This document shows positions 25,821-34,482 of a DNA stretch of 64,000 nt, piece after piece. The notes below the pieces were generated by a model, which was given only the letters and a program-made list of their open reading frames with translations, had not been told where the DNA came from and did not search any database. The position numbers and the translations under genes are program-made. How positions within the stretch are numbered: the first letter of the stretch is position 1; each line of letters starts with the position of its first letter. This stretch comes from Pseudomonas viridiflava (lineage in GTDB: Bacteria > Pseudomonadota > Gammaproteobacteria > Pseudomonadales > Pseudomonadaceae). Location of the stretch: positions 90,074-154,073 of the forward strand of contig NZ_UTBZ01000012.1 in assembly GCF_900580865.1 (NCBI RefSeq), given 5' to 3'.

Positions 25821-26594
25821 ATGGCTCACACCCTGACTGCCAGTGCGCGGGCCGCACGCCCGACAGCGCTGAACCTCGACGCAGAAGCAATCATCACCGC
25901 GCGCACTGAGCTGGCGGCGTGCTTTCAACTGGCCGCGTTGCATGGCCTGGAGGAGGGCATCTGCAATCATTTTTCGGCAATGGTGCCGGGGCATGACGAT
26001 CTGTTTCTGGTCAATCCCTACGGTTATGCGTTTGCCGAAGTGACTGCGCAGAATCTGCTGGTCTGCGACTTCCACGGCAATGTGGTTGAAGGCGAAGGCC
26101 AGCCGGAAGCCACGGCGTTTTACATTCACGCGCGTTTGCATAAACAACTGCCGCGAGTGAAAGTCGCCTTCCACACCCACATGCCTCATGCCACGGCGTT
26201 GTGCTTGCTACATGGCCCACCGCTGTTGTGGCTGGGGCAGACCGCGCTGAAGTTCTACGGGCGCACGGCGGTGGACGAGGACTACAACGGCCTGGCGCTG
26301 GACGAATCCGAAGGCGACCGTATCGCCGGGGTCATGGGCGACGCAGACATTCTGTTCCTGAAAAACCACGGCGTGATCGTTGCCGCGCCGACCATCGCCG
26401 AAGCCTGGGACGACCTCTATTACCTGGAACGCGCCGCGCAGGTGCAACTGCTGGCGATGGCCACGCAACGGCAATTGAAACCGGTGCCCCACGCCATTGC
26501 GCAACGGGCCTATGAGCAGATGCGTGAGGGCGATGCGCAAAGTGCGCGGGCGCATTTGCACAGTGCGATGCGGCGTCTGGCCCTTCACAAATAA
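25821..26594 (+). CDS. Class II aldolase/adducin family protein
   Basis: The 257-residue protein has the zinc-binding histidines of class II aldolases (VKVAFHTHMPHATAL and a later LKNHGVIV) and a typical FQLAALHGLEEGICNHFSAMVPG N-terminus. Members split sugar phosphates or decarboxylate related compounds; the substrate here is unknown. It lies 12 bases after the HAD gene. Such HAD-aldolase pairs could act in sequence on a phosphorylated or halogenated hydroxy acid, which is inference. Confidence 0.8.
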   Translation: MAHTLTASARAARPTALNLDAEAIITARTELAACFQLAALHGLEEGICNHFSAMVPGHDDLFLVNPYGYAFAEVTAQNLLVCDFHGNVVEGEGQPEATAFYIHARLHKQLPRVKVAFHTHMPHATALCLLHGPPLLWLGQTALKFYGRTAVDEDYNGLALDESEGDRIAGVMGDADILFLKNHGVIVAAPTIAEAWDDLYYLERAAQVQLLAMATQRQLKPVPHAIAQRAYEQMREGDAQSARAHLHSAMRRLALHK

Positions 26595-26771
26595 ATAACC
26601 CTAAAGAAGCAATCGAAAATAAATCGACGAACAGCGATCATCCAATCTCGCTGCGCGCCGATACAACTGGGCGGGACCGGGGCGTTTGCCCCGTAGATTC
26701 CGGTGGGCTACGCTCACAAACATAAGGGTTTTCCCGCTGGCGCCCTTGTCGTACCTGCCCAGGACTTGCTT

Positions 26772-28340
26772 TTGCCTATCCCCATTCACGATCCGCAACA
26801 GGCCCCCGGCGCGCTTAAACGCCTGCCGCTACGCAAAGCGGCGGTGCTGTTTATCGTTGCAGTGAGTCTGTGCCTGTCCGGTTTGCTTTATCTGCAACTG
26901 GAGCAGTCGCGACGGCAGGATCTGGCAGTGGCGAAAGTGGCGTCGAGCAACCTGACCCGGGCGATGGCGCAGCAGGCGGAGGACACCTTCCTCGCCGCCG
27001 ATCTGGTGATGACCAGCCTGGTCGACTGGATTCAGGATGACGGTTACGGCGCCGCGCAGAAACCGCGTTTGCAGAGAACCTTTGCCCGGCGGGTGCAGCA
27101 ACTCGATCAGTTGCACGGCATTTTTCTCTTCGACACGCAGGGCCAGTGGGTGATTACTTCATTCGCTGATCTGCCCCGTGGCAATGGTGTGGCCGACCGC
27201 GAGTACTTCAAATTCCACCAGCAGAATGCCTCGACACTGGCGCACATCGGCCCGGCGATTCGCAGCCGCGAGAACGGCGAGTGGATCATCCCGATTTCCA
27301 AGCGCATCAATGATCACGCCGGCAATTTCCAGGGCGTATTGCTGGCCGGGATCAAGATGTCGTACTTCGACCGCTTCTTTGAAAGTTTCAGCCTCGATGA
27401 CCAAGGCATCATGTTTCTCGGTCTGAGCGACGGCACCTTGCTCGCGCGCCGTCCGTTTGATGAAAACCTCATTGGAACGTCGCTGGCGCAAGGGCGGATT
27501 TATCGCACGTTGCTGCCCCAAGCCACCGCCGGCACCGCGATGATCGATTCGGTGGTCGATGGGGTTGTGCGTTTGTACGGCTATCGACGCTTGGCGGCGT
27601 ATCCGTTGGTGGTGTCGGCGGCGACGTCGCGCGACACGATTCTCGAGGGCTGGTACGCCCGCGCATTCCAGTCGAGTGTGATTGTCGCCCTGGTGATTCT
27701 TGGCGTCGGCCTGTTTGGCTGGGTATTCATTCACCAGGTGCGTGACGGCGAACGGATCGAGAAAAACCTGCGCAAGGCCCAGCGTACACTGGAGCAGATC
27801 GCCACTCACGACAGCCTGACCGGGCTGGCCAATCGACGTCTGTTCGAGCGTTCGCTGGAGATCGAATTCGCCCGCGGCGCGCGGCAGGTCAGCCCGGTCA
27901 GCCTGGTCATGCTCGATATCGATTTCTTCAAGCGCTACAACGATGCCTATGGTCATGTCGCCGGCGATCATTGTCTGACGCAGGTCGCCCAAGTGCTGCA
28001 GACGTGCTGCCAGCGCAAGTCGGATCTGGCGGTACGTTACGGTGGCGAGGAGTTTGCGGTGTTGTTGCCGGACACCGACATCAACGGCGCGCTGGCGATT
28101 GCCGGGCAGATCCGCCGCAGTGTGATCGACAAGCACATCATCCACAGCGGCTCGCCGACCGGGTATCTGACGGTGAGTCTGGGTTGTTATTCGTTTATCC
28201 CGAGTGGCAATGACAGCCTGGAAGTGTTTATCCAGCGTGCCGATGCGGCGTTGTATCAGGCGAAAAATGCCGGGCGCAATCGTGCGGCGGTGTTGTCGCT
28301 GGACAGCGGCCTGGCCGAGTTGATGCGCTCCGATCGCTAA
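26772..28340 (+). CDS. Membrane diguanylate cyclase with periplasmic Cache-like sensor
   Basis: The 522-residue protein makes cyclic di-GMP. An N-terminal transmembrane helix (AAVLFIVAVSLCLSGLLYL) leads to a periplasmic double-Cache-like sensor of about 240 residues, a second helix (SSVIVALVILGVGLFGWVFI) and a cytoplasmic GGDEF domain. The active-site motif is GGEEF near residue 424, and RKSD five residues upstream is an intact inhibitory I-site, so the enzyme should be active and product-inhibited. I chose a TTG at 26772, seven bases after AGGA; a GTG at 26703 is an alternative. No EAL domain is present. A REPIN follows. Confidence 0.85.
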   Translation: MPIPIHDPQQAPGALKRLPLRKAAVLFIVAVSLCLSGLLYLQLEQSRRQDLAVAKVASSNLTRAMAQQAEDTFLAADLVMTSLVDWIQDDGYGAAQKPRLQRTFARRVQQLDQLHGIFLFDTQGQWVITSFADLPRGNGVADREYFKFHQQNASTLAHIGPAIRSRENGEWIIPISKRINDHAGNFQGVLLAGIKMSYFDRFFESFSLDDQGIMFLGLSDGTLLARRPFDENLIGTSLAQGRIYRTLLPQATAGTAMIDSVVDGVVRLYGYRRLAAYPLVVSAATSRDTILEGWYARAFQSSVIVALVILGVGLFGWVFIHQVRDGERIEKNLRKAQRTLEQIATHDSLTGLANRRLFERSLEIEFARGARQVSPVSLVMLDIDFFKRYNDAYGHVAGDHCLTQVAQVLQTCCQRKSDLAVRYGGEEFAVLLPDTDINGALAIAGQIRRSVIDKHIIHSGSPTGYLTVSLGCYSFIPSGNDSLEVFIQRADAALYQAKNAGRNRAAVLSLDSGLAELMRSDR

Positions 28341-28360
28341 CCCAAACGCTGACACAAATC

Positions 28361-28453
28361 CTGTGGGAGCGAGCTTGCTCGCGAAAGCGCAGTGTCAGGC
28401 GATGAAAATGTTGGCTGATCTACCGCCTTCGCGAGCAAGCTCGCTCCCACAGG
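28361..28453. repeat. REPIN (GTGGGAGCGAGC family)
   Basis: Two inverted copies of CTGTGGGAGCGAGCTTGCTC are separated by a spacer, so the whole unit can fold into one long hairpin. This is the abundant palindromic family of fluorescent pseudomonads, mobilised in trans by RAYT transposases. Confidence 0.9.
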
Positions 28454-28526
28454 GATTTTCATCAGGCCAAGGTTATGTGAATACCCAAACAATCAAGGGT
28501 CTTCACCAGGGATGGCTCTTGTTCGT

Positions 28527-28826
28527 TCAGCCGCCAGTGCCACCGCCCGCGCCGCCAGTGCCGCCGCCGGCCGAACCGGTGCCGCCGCCAGCCCCGGAAC
28601 CGGAACCACTGGCCCCGCCATTGGTGCCAGTCCCGGATCCCATACCCGAAGAACCGCTGCCGCCCGAAGGCGCGCCCGGCGTGTTGTCTGGCGGCGTGGT
28701 TGTGCTGGTCGGGCCACCGGATTTGGTGCCGGTGGCGTCAGCGCCATCGTTGGCGGCGAAGGTGGCGGCCGATGCTGTGGTCAGCAGGCCGGCGAGCAAG
28801 AGCGAAGTGAGTTTGCGCGTGATCAT
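28527..28826 (-). CDS. Small glycine-rich exported protein
   Basis: The 99-residue protein has a clear signal peptide (MITRKLTSLLLAGLLTTASAATFA) followed by a low-complexity, Gly/Ser/Thr-rich tail ending in AGGGTGG repeats, so the mature protein would be disordered in the periplasm or outside. GGAG lies eight bases upstream of the ATG. The function is unknown; similar small Gly-rich exported proteins are common in pseudomonads. Confidence 0.6.
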   Translation of the reverse strand: MITRKLTSLLLAGLLTTASAATFAANDGADATGTKSGGPTSTTTPPDNTPGAPSGGSGSSGMGSGTGTNGGASGSGSGAGGGTGSAGGGTGGAGGGTGG

Positions 28827-29012
28827 GGTCCGTCTCCATAAAGGGTCTGTACCTGATATTGGTCTGACGCACCGAACGCTTGGTGCCGGGTGGCTGACGA
28901 GCGGTCAGCAGTGAAGCCGAGTGGCCTACTGATCTTCTGGAATATTGGCTATTTGTCGAACCGGGCGTGAGGGCTAACGTAGCCACACATTCACTTGCTA
29001 CCCGGAGCCACC

Positions 29013-29453
29013 ATGCAACCTCGTACCGATTTCTACACCGCTTCCCCAGACGCCTTGAAAGCGATGATGGCTCTGGAAACGGCTGTATCGAAACTGCCGC
29101 TGGAAAAGAGCCTGATCGAAATGGTCAAACTGCGCGCTTCGCAAATCAACGGCTGCGCGTTCTGCATCGACATGCACACCACTGATGCGATCAAGGGCGG
29201 CGAAACCCCGCGCCGGCTGTTCGCGGTCACCGCGTGGCGTGAAGCGCCGTTCTTCAGCGACCGCGAACGCGCCGCGCTGCTGTGGACTGAATCGCTGACA
29301 CAACTGAGCCTGACCCACGCCCCGGATGAAGATTACGAAGTGGTCGCGGCGCAGTTCACGCCCAAAGAAATGGTCGACCTGACCGTGGCGATCAACACCA
29401 TCAACAGCTGGAATCGTCTGGCGGTGGGCTTTCGCAAAATCCCCCAGGCTTAA
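29013..29453 (+). CDS. AhpD-like carboxymuconolactone decarboxylase family protein
   Basis: The 146-residue protein has the peroxidase-related core of the AhpD/CMD superfamily: SLIEMVKLRASQINGCAFCIDMHTTDA, with the redox Cys-X-X-Cys and the downstream His. It probably reduces hydroperoxides with electrons from a thioredoxin-like donor. A CGGAG box precedes the ATG at 29013. It is monocistronic; a REP-type hairpin follows and the efflux operon converges on it. Confidence 0.85.
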   Translation: MQPRTDFYTASPDALKAMMALETAVSKLPLEKSLIEMVKLRASQINGCAFCIDMHTTDAIKGGETPRRLFAVTAWREAPFFSDRERAALLWTESLTQLSLTHAPDEDYEVVAAQFTPKEMVDLTVAINTINSWNRLAVGFRKIPQA

Positions 29454-29468
29454 GCTGCCCACAATCCT

Positions 29469-29555
29469 CTGTAGGAGCTGCCGAAGGCTGCGATCTTTCG
29501 ACTTTGCTTTTAAAAGACAAGATCAAAAGATCGCAGCCTTCGGCAGCTCCTACAG
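29469..29555. repeat. REP pair (GTAGGAGCTGCCGAAGG family)
   Basis: CTGTAGGAGCTGCCGAAGGC and its inverted copy flank a short AT-rich centre. The unit lies between the convergent AhpD-like and MFS genes and could end transcription from both sides. Confidence 0.9.
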
Positions 29556-29582
29556 GGGCCGGGAAAACTTCAGAAAGCTGGA

Positions 29583-31175
29583 TCAATGCCCATCCGCACT
29601 CGGCGCCGCCGGTGGTTGCACCTTGCGCATCAAGGGCACCATCGCGGTGGCGATGACGAAGCACGCCCCGATCATCAAAAAAGTGTCGCCGTAGGTTTGG
29701 GTTTGCGCCTCGCGGTAAGTCAGCAGCCACAACTGGCGCAGGCTGGCAGTGACACCGACGTCGCCGCTCTGGCCCAGATTCGCCAGGTTGCCACCGACTT
29801 GCGCCAGCCACTGATTCATCGCTTCATTGCTGCTGTTCAGATGTTCGGCCAGTCGCGTGAAGTGCAGGTTGGTGCGGTCATTGAGAATCGTCGCACACGC
29901 CGCAATACCAATCGCCCCGCCGAGATTGCGCATCAGATTGAACAACCCCGATGCGTGCTTCAAACGTGCAGGCGCCAGCCCACCGAGGGTCAACGTTACC
30001 GCTGGCGGCACTGCCAATTGCTGGGCAATCCCGCGTAACGCCTGCGGCAGCATCAACTCGCCGGCACCCCATTCGTGGGTGATCGGGCTGAATTCCCACA
30101 TCGACACCGCGAACAGGCCCAGACCGATCATCATGATCCAGCGCAGGTCCATGCGATTGGCCAGAAAGGCATACAGCGGAATCGCCATGATCTGGAACAC
30201 GCCAGTGGAGAAAACCGCCAGACCAATATCCAGTGCGCCGTAGCCGCGCACCCGGCCGAGAAACAGCGGCGTCAGGTAGATCGTCGCGAACAGCCCGATG
30301 CCAGTGACGAACGAGAAGAAGCAGCCGAGGGCGAAATTGCGATCCTTCAACGCACGCAGATCAACGATCGGATTGGCCACGTGCAAGGTGCGGCCAATGA
30401 ACGCCAGTCCTGCCAAGCCACTGATCCACGCCGTGGTGAGGATGGTCTGATCGCTGAACCAGTTCCAGCGCGGGCCTTCTTCGAGGGTGTATTCCAGGCA
30501 ACCAAGGAACAGCGCGAGAAACACCATGCTCAGATAGTCCGCGCCTTTGAGTAACGACAATTCCGGTTGGTCGATTTTCACCAGCATCGGCACCGCCACG
30601 GCGACGAAAATCCCCGGCACCAGATTGATATAGAACAGCCAGTGCCACGAGGAAATATCAGTGATCCAGCCGCCGATCACCGGCCCCAATGTCGGCGCCA
30701 GTGATGCGACCGCGCCGATGGTCGCGGCGGCAATCACGCGTTGTTTGCCGGTGAAGAAAAAGAACGCGGTGGTGAACACCAGTGGAATCATCGAGCCGCC
30801 GAGAAAACCTTGCAGCGCCCGAAAGGCAATCATGCTCTGGATGTTCCAGGCGATGCCGCAGAGCAAACTCGCCAAGGTAAAACCGACCGCCGAAGCGCAG
30901 AACAACCAACGCGTCGAGAACACCCGCGACAGCCAGCCCGACAGCGGAATCACGATGATTTCGGCGATCAGGTAACTGGTCTGCACCCACGCGGTTTCGT
31001 CGGTGCCGGCGGACAGCCCGCCGCCGATATCGCGCAGCGACGCCGAGACGATCTGGATATCCAACAGCGCGATGAACATGCCGATGCACATGGTTGCGAA
31101 GGCGAACACCTTGGTCGCGGTCGCCATGTCCGCCGCGTTGAATGGTTGTGCGGGAGCGGCGAGGGCGGTGCTCAT
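29583..31175 (-). CDS. DHA2-family multidrug transporter (EmrB-like)
   Basis: The 530-residue inner-membrane protein belongs to the 14-helix drug:proton antiporter group (EmrB/QacA). It begins with a variable leader and MCIGMFIALLDIQIVSASLRDIGGGLSAG, has the antiporter motif C-like GAVASLAPTLGPVIGGWI and ends in a cytoplasmic tail. The ATG overlaps the stop of the upstream HlyD gene (ATGA), so the pair is translationally coupled and should form a tripartite pump with an outer-membrane channel encoded elsewhere. The drug range is unknown. Confidence 0.88.
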   Translation of the reverse strand: MSTALAAPAQPFNAADMATATKVFAFATMCIGMFIALLDIQIVSASLRDIGGGLSAGTDETAWVQTSYLIAEIIVIPLSGWLSRVFSTRWLFCASAVGFTLASLLCGIAWNIQSMIAFRALQGFLGGSMIPLVFTTAFFFFTGKQRVIAAATIGAVASLAPTLGPVIGGWITDISSWHWLFYINLVPGIFVAVAVPMLVKIDQPELSLLKGADYLSMVFLALFLGCLEYTLEEGPRWNWFSDQTILTTAWISGLAGLAFIGRTLHVANPIVDLRALKDRNFALGCFFSFVTGIGLFATIYLTPLFLGRVRGYGALDIGLAVFSTGVFQIMAIPLYAFLANRMDLRWIMMIGLGLFAVSMWEFSPITHEWGAGELMLPQALRGIAQQLAVPPAVTLTLGGLAPARLKHASGLFNLMRNLGGAIGIAACATILNDRTNLHFTRLAEHLNSSNEAMNQWLAQVGGNLANLGQSGDVGVTASLRQLWLLTYREAQTQTYGDTFLMIGACFVIATAMVPLMRKVQPPAAPSADGH

Positions 31176-32281
31176 GGCGCGACGGCCACGGCGCTGGTTT
31201 CCGGTTGCGCGCGGGTGTCGACTTCTGCCGTCACCGACAGGCCCGGACGCAAGTGACCGAGCACGCCGTCGGCCGGGTCGAGGAGGATGCGCACCGGCAC
31301 GCGCTGGACGATTTTGGTGAAGTTGCCGGTGGCGTTTTCCGGCGGCAACACGCTGAACTGCGAGCCGGTGGCAGGGGCGAGGCTGTCGAGGCGACCGTGG
31401 AATTCCTGACCGGAGAGCACGTCGGCACGGATGCTCACGCGCTGCCCGGGTTTCATCCGCGCCAATTGGTCTTCCTTGAAATTGGCATCGACCCACAAGC
31501 CGCTGGCCGGCACTACCGACAACTGTTGCGAACCGGCCTGCGCATAGGCGCCAACCCGTGCGCGACGGTTGCCGATCACGCCATCGACCGGTGCGCGCAG
31601 TTCGGTGTAGCCGAGGTTCAGTTGCGCCAGATCACGTTCGGCCCGGGCTTGTTGAAGGGCGGCGCGGGCCTGTTGTTTCTGGGTGTCGATCACCGCCAGT
31701 TGGCGTTGCGCGGCAAGCAGTTCGGCCTGGGCGCGGGCGCTGAGAGCTTGCGCAGTTTTAAACGTGGCGTCGGCGCGTTGTGCGCTTTCTACCGATACGG
31801 CATTGGTCGTCACCAAGCGTTTGTAGCGCGCGTTGTCATCTCGCGAGCGTGCGGTTTCTGCGCCAGCGGCATCGATGCCGGCGCGGGCCTGGCCGATCAC
31901 GGCTTGTTGCAGTTGCTCGGTGGCGTCGAGGTTGGCCAGCAGCGCTTCTTCGGCGGCGACGGCACCTTCGGCTTTGGCGAGGTTGGCGCGATAGTCGCGG
32001 GCGTCGAGGCGGATCAACACATCGCCGGCCTTCACATGCTGGTTGTCGCTGACCAGCACTTCGTCGATGTAACCGGCGACTTTCGGCCCGATCACCGTGA
32101 CATCGCCACCAATATAGGCATCGTCGGTTTCTTCGAGAAAACGCCCGGCGCCCCACCAGTGCACGGCGTACACACCGGCGAAGATCAGCGCGAGCAATCC
32201 GGCGCCGGGAAGCAGCAAGCGTTTAAGCAGGGGCGGCTTGGTCTTCACCACAACAGGTTCGAGGGTGGGCATGCTGGTCAT
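31172..32281 (-). CDS. HlyD/EmrA-type membrane fusion protein
   Basis: The 369-residue protein is anchored by one N-terminal helix (LLLPGAGLLALIFAGVYAVHWW) and has the membrane-fusion layout: ETDDAYIGGDVTVIGPKVAGYIDEVLVSDNQHVKAGDVL (lipoyl half), a long Ala/Gln-rich coiled-coil hairpin, then NLGYTELRAPVDGVIGNRRARVGAYA and a beta-barrel region. It connects the EmrB-like transporter to an outer-membrane factor. AGGT precedes the ATG. It is the first gene of the pump operon, divergent in function from the AraC gene that lies upstream on the same strand. Confidence 0.88.
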   Translation of the reverse strand: MTSMPTLEPVVVKTKPPLLKRLLLPGAGLLALIFAGVYAVHWWGAGRFLEETDDAYIGGDVTVIGPKVAGYIDEVLVSDNQHVKAGDVLIRLDARDYRANLAKAEGAVAAEEALLANLDATEQLQQAVIGQARAGIDAAGAETARSRDDNARYKRLVTTNAVSVESAQRADATFKTAQALSARAQAELLAAQRQLAVIDTQKQQARAALQQARAERDLAQLNLGYTELRAPVDGVIGNRRARVGAYAQAGSQQLSVVPASGLWVDANFKEDQLARMKPGQRVSIRADVLSGQEFHGRLDSLAPATGSQFSVLPPENATGNFTKIVQRVPVRILLDPADGVLGHLRPGLSVTAEVDTRAQPETSAVAVAP

Positions 32282-32309
32282 GGCGGATTACCTGGGTAAA
32301 CGGGTCGTT

Positions 32310-32323
32310 ATTACGATTGTAAT
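32310..32323. promoter_or_regulatory. Candidate operator of the efflux operon
   Basis: ATTAC and GTAAT are inverted around GATT, 29 bases upstream of the membrane fusion gene and 55 bases from the AraC stop. Further half-site-like GTAAT copies occur at 32331-32340. The position suits a repressor or AraC-type site, but no factor is assigned. Confidence 0.35.
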
Positions 32324-32377
32324 ATGACGCAGGTAATATTTAGTCGCAAATGATTTTTGACGCCGATCGTCAGTTGC

Positions 32378-33196
32378 TCACTTGAGCCAGTGGCCCGGTG
32401 TGCTGCCAGTCATCGATTTGAAGAAGGCGATAAAGGCGCTGTCGCTGGCAAAACCCGATTCAAAAGCGCAGTAACTCAGGCTGCGTCCGGTGGCGAGCAA
32501 TTCCATCGCGCGCATCAGGCGCCACTGCTGGCGCCATTGCTGATAACTCATGCCGGTTTCGCGCTGGAAGATTCGCCCGATGGTGCGGCTGCTGGCGCCG
32601 ATCTGTTGTTCCAGCACTTGCACCTCCGGCGGCAGGCGTTCGGGCGTTTTCAGCAGTGGCGCCAGGCGTTTGTCCGCGGGTAATGGCAACAACATCGGTT
32701 GCTGCGCCGCGTCAGCGATTTCGCTCAGGCACAGGCCGAGCAGGTGGGCAAATTTGCCTTGCTGCCAATTGGTGGCGAAATCGGCCAGCGCCATCGGTTC
32801 CAGCACCGCACGCAACAAGGGACTGACTTCAATCACGCAGACCTGCTGCGGCAGTGCCGCGCACAGTTCGGGGATCAAGTAGATCGAGCGGTAATCGACA
32901 CTTTGCTGCATCACCGCGCGATGGCTGACACCCGGCGGAATCCACGCCGCCCGCGACGGCGGCAGCAGACACAATTGCTGCGCCAGGGTAATACGCGTGC
33001 AGCCCTGTCGCGTGTACAGCAACTGCCCGCGTTGATGGCGGTGCAAACCGGAGTCGTGATCGCCCAAGGTCGAGGCGATACCGATCACCGGCGCCTGAAA
33101 GCAATCTGCGTCAAAGTCTGCGTGGGCATCGAGCCAGGCCATGGGTTGTCCGATTTCAGCGATAAATTGGCAGGGTTTGGATAATACGCCACTCAC
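32378..33196 (-). CDS. AraC-family transcriptional regulator
   Basis: The 272-residue protein has an N-terminal cupin-like sensor (HDSGLHRHQRGQLLYTRQG...AAWIPPGVSHRAV) and a C-terminal pair of helix-turn-helix motifs (IGASSRTIGRIFQRETGMSYQQWRQQWRLMRAMELLATG and FESGFASDSAFIAFFKSMTGSTPG). It starts with GTG at 33196, 11 bases after GGAG. This layout is shared with NimR-type regulators that control a divergent MFS gene. It may regulate the divergent Bcr-like transporter at 33241, the EmrAB-like operon downstream, or both. Confidence 0.85.
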   Translation of the reverse strand: MSGVLSKPCQFIAEIGQPMAWLDAHADFDADCFQAPVIGIASTLGDHDSGLHRHQRGQLLYTRQGCTRITLAQQLCLLPPSRAAWIPPGVSHRAVMQQSVDYRSIYLIPELCAALPQQVCVIEVSPLLRAVLEPMALADFATNWQQGKFAHLLGLCLSEIADAAQQPMLLPLPADKRLAPLLKTPERLPPEVQVLEQQIGASSRTIGRIFQRETGMSYQQWRQQWRLMRAMELLATGRSLSYCAFESGFASDSAFIAFFKSMTGSTPGHWLK

Positions 33197-33240
33197 CGAT
33201 TTTTAAACTCCTCGGCGGTTTATGCGAGGAGTGATGAAGA

Positions 33241-34374
33241 ATGAACAACAGATACTTCCTGTGGCTGGCGATTGCGTTGCTGATGTTTCCGCAGATCGCG
33301 CAAACCCTGTACAGCCCGGCGCTCGCTGATATCGGGCGGGTGTTCAATGTCGGCCCGCAAGCGGCGGCGCAGACGTTGTCGGTGTATTTCCTCGCGTTTG
33401 CCGTCGGGGTGGTGGTGTGGGGGCGATTGTGTGATCGCATCGGTCGGCGCCCGGCGATGCTCGCGGGCCTGGCGATCTATGCCGCTGCCACGCTGTTCGG
33501 CTTGCGGGTCAACAGTTTCAACGGCTTGTTACTGGCGCAGATGCTGGCGGCCTTTGGTGCGGCGGTGGGCTCGGTGGTCACACAAACGGTGCTGCGCGAC
33601 CGCTTCAAAGGCACTGAACTGGCGCAGGTGTTTTCCCTGGTGGGCATGGCGCTGGCGGCCAGTCCGGCGATTGGTTTGTTCACTGGCGCCAGTCTGGTTC
33701 AGGCCTTCGGTTATCGCGGCGTGCTTGCTGCGTTGCTGGTGCTGGCAACGCTGCTGTGGCTATGGAGTTGGTACAACCTGGCGGAAACCCGGACAGCGCC
33801 AACCGGCCATGTCGGTCTGTTCGAAACCCTCGGGCGCATGCTGCGTGACCTGGGTATCTGGCGTTCGGCGCTGTGGATCGCCTCATTCAACGTGGCGCTG
33901 TTCAGCTATTACAGCCTCGCACCGTTCATTTTTCAGCGATTGGGCGTCAGTGCCAGCGGGTTCGGTTACAGCGGCGTGATCCTCGCGTTGGGCTCAGGTT
34001 TTGGAGCATGGCTCAACCGGCGTTTAATAACCGCCGGCTTCAACCCCGTGCAATTGATTCGCCTCGCGGGCGGCACCGCGTTGCTCGGTGGTATCGGCGT
34101 GTGGTCGCTGCAGAACAGTGTCGCGTTCGTCCTGCCGATGCTGTTGGTGGTGTTGGCGTTTGGCCTGGCTATTCCGAACGTGCTCGGTTCGGCGTTAGCG
34201 AATTACGCGGATCGGCTGGGCACTGCCGGGGCGTTGTTGGGCTTGCTGTATTACCTGCTGATCGGCGCCGGGCTGATGCTCGCCGGCTGGTTTCAAGCCC
34301 TCGGGGAAACCCTGATAGCGTGCAGTGCCGTGGCCTTGCTGCTGACAATAAAGCCAGGCAAAGCAATTGTTTAA
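33241..34374 (+). CDS. Bcr/CflA-like MFS transporter
   Basis: The 377-residue protein has about 12 transmembrane helices and the family pattern MFPQIAQTLYSPALADIGRVFNV...AQTLSVYFLAFAVGVVVWGRLCDRIGRRPAMLAGL, including the motif A loop GRLCDRIGRRP. Relatives export drugs such as bicyclomycin, chloramphenicol or sulfathiazole, or small metabolites. It is divergent from the AraC-family gene, 45 bases away, and is probably induced by it. Confidence 0.85.
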   Translation: MNNRYFLWLAIALLMFPQIAQTLYSPALADIGRVFNVGPQAAAQTLSVYFLAFAVGVVVWGRLCDRIGRRPAMLAGLAIYAAATLFGLRVNSFNGLLLAQMLAAFGAAVGSVVTQTVLRDRFKGTELAQVFSLVGMALAASPAIGLFTGASLVQAFGYRGVLAALLVLATLLWLWSWYNLAETRTAPTGHVGLFETLGRMLRDLGIWRSALWIASFNVALFSYYSLAPFIFQRLGVSASGFGYSGVILALGSGFGAWLNRRLITAGFNPVQLIRLAGGTALLGGIGVWSLQNSVAFVLPMLLVVLAFGLAIPNVLGSALANYADRLGTAGALLGLLYYLLIGAGLMLAGWFQALGETLIACSAVALLLTIKPGKAIV

Positions 34375-34482
34375 GAAATGTAAGCGCTGTAGGAAGCGTC
34401 TTGCTTTTGTGTGGGATGGCTCCGACTATCACGATTATTGATGACATGGCATTACGCCATTTGATGATCGCAAGGATGTTGC

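Noticed and set aside
27159..28355. A 398-codon reverse frame across the diguanylate cyclase gene.
   Set aside because: The forward strand encodes intact GGEEF and I-site motifs; the reverse frame has no recognisable family.
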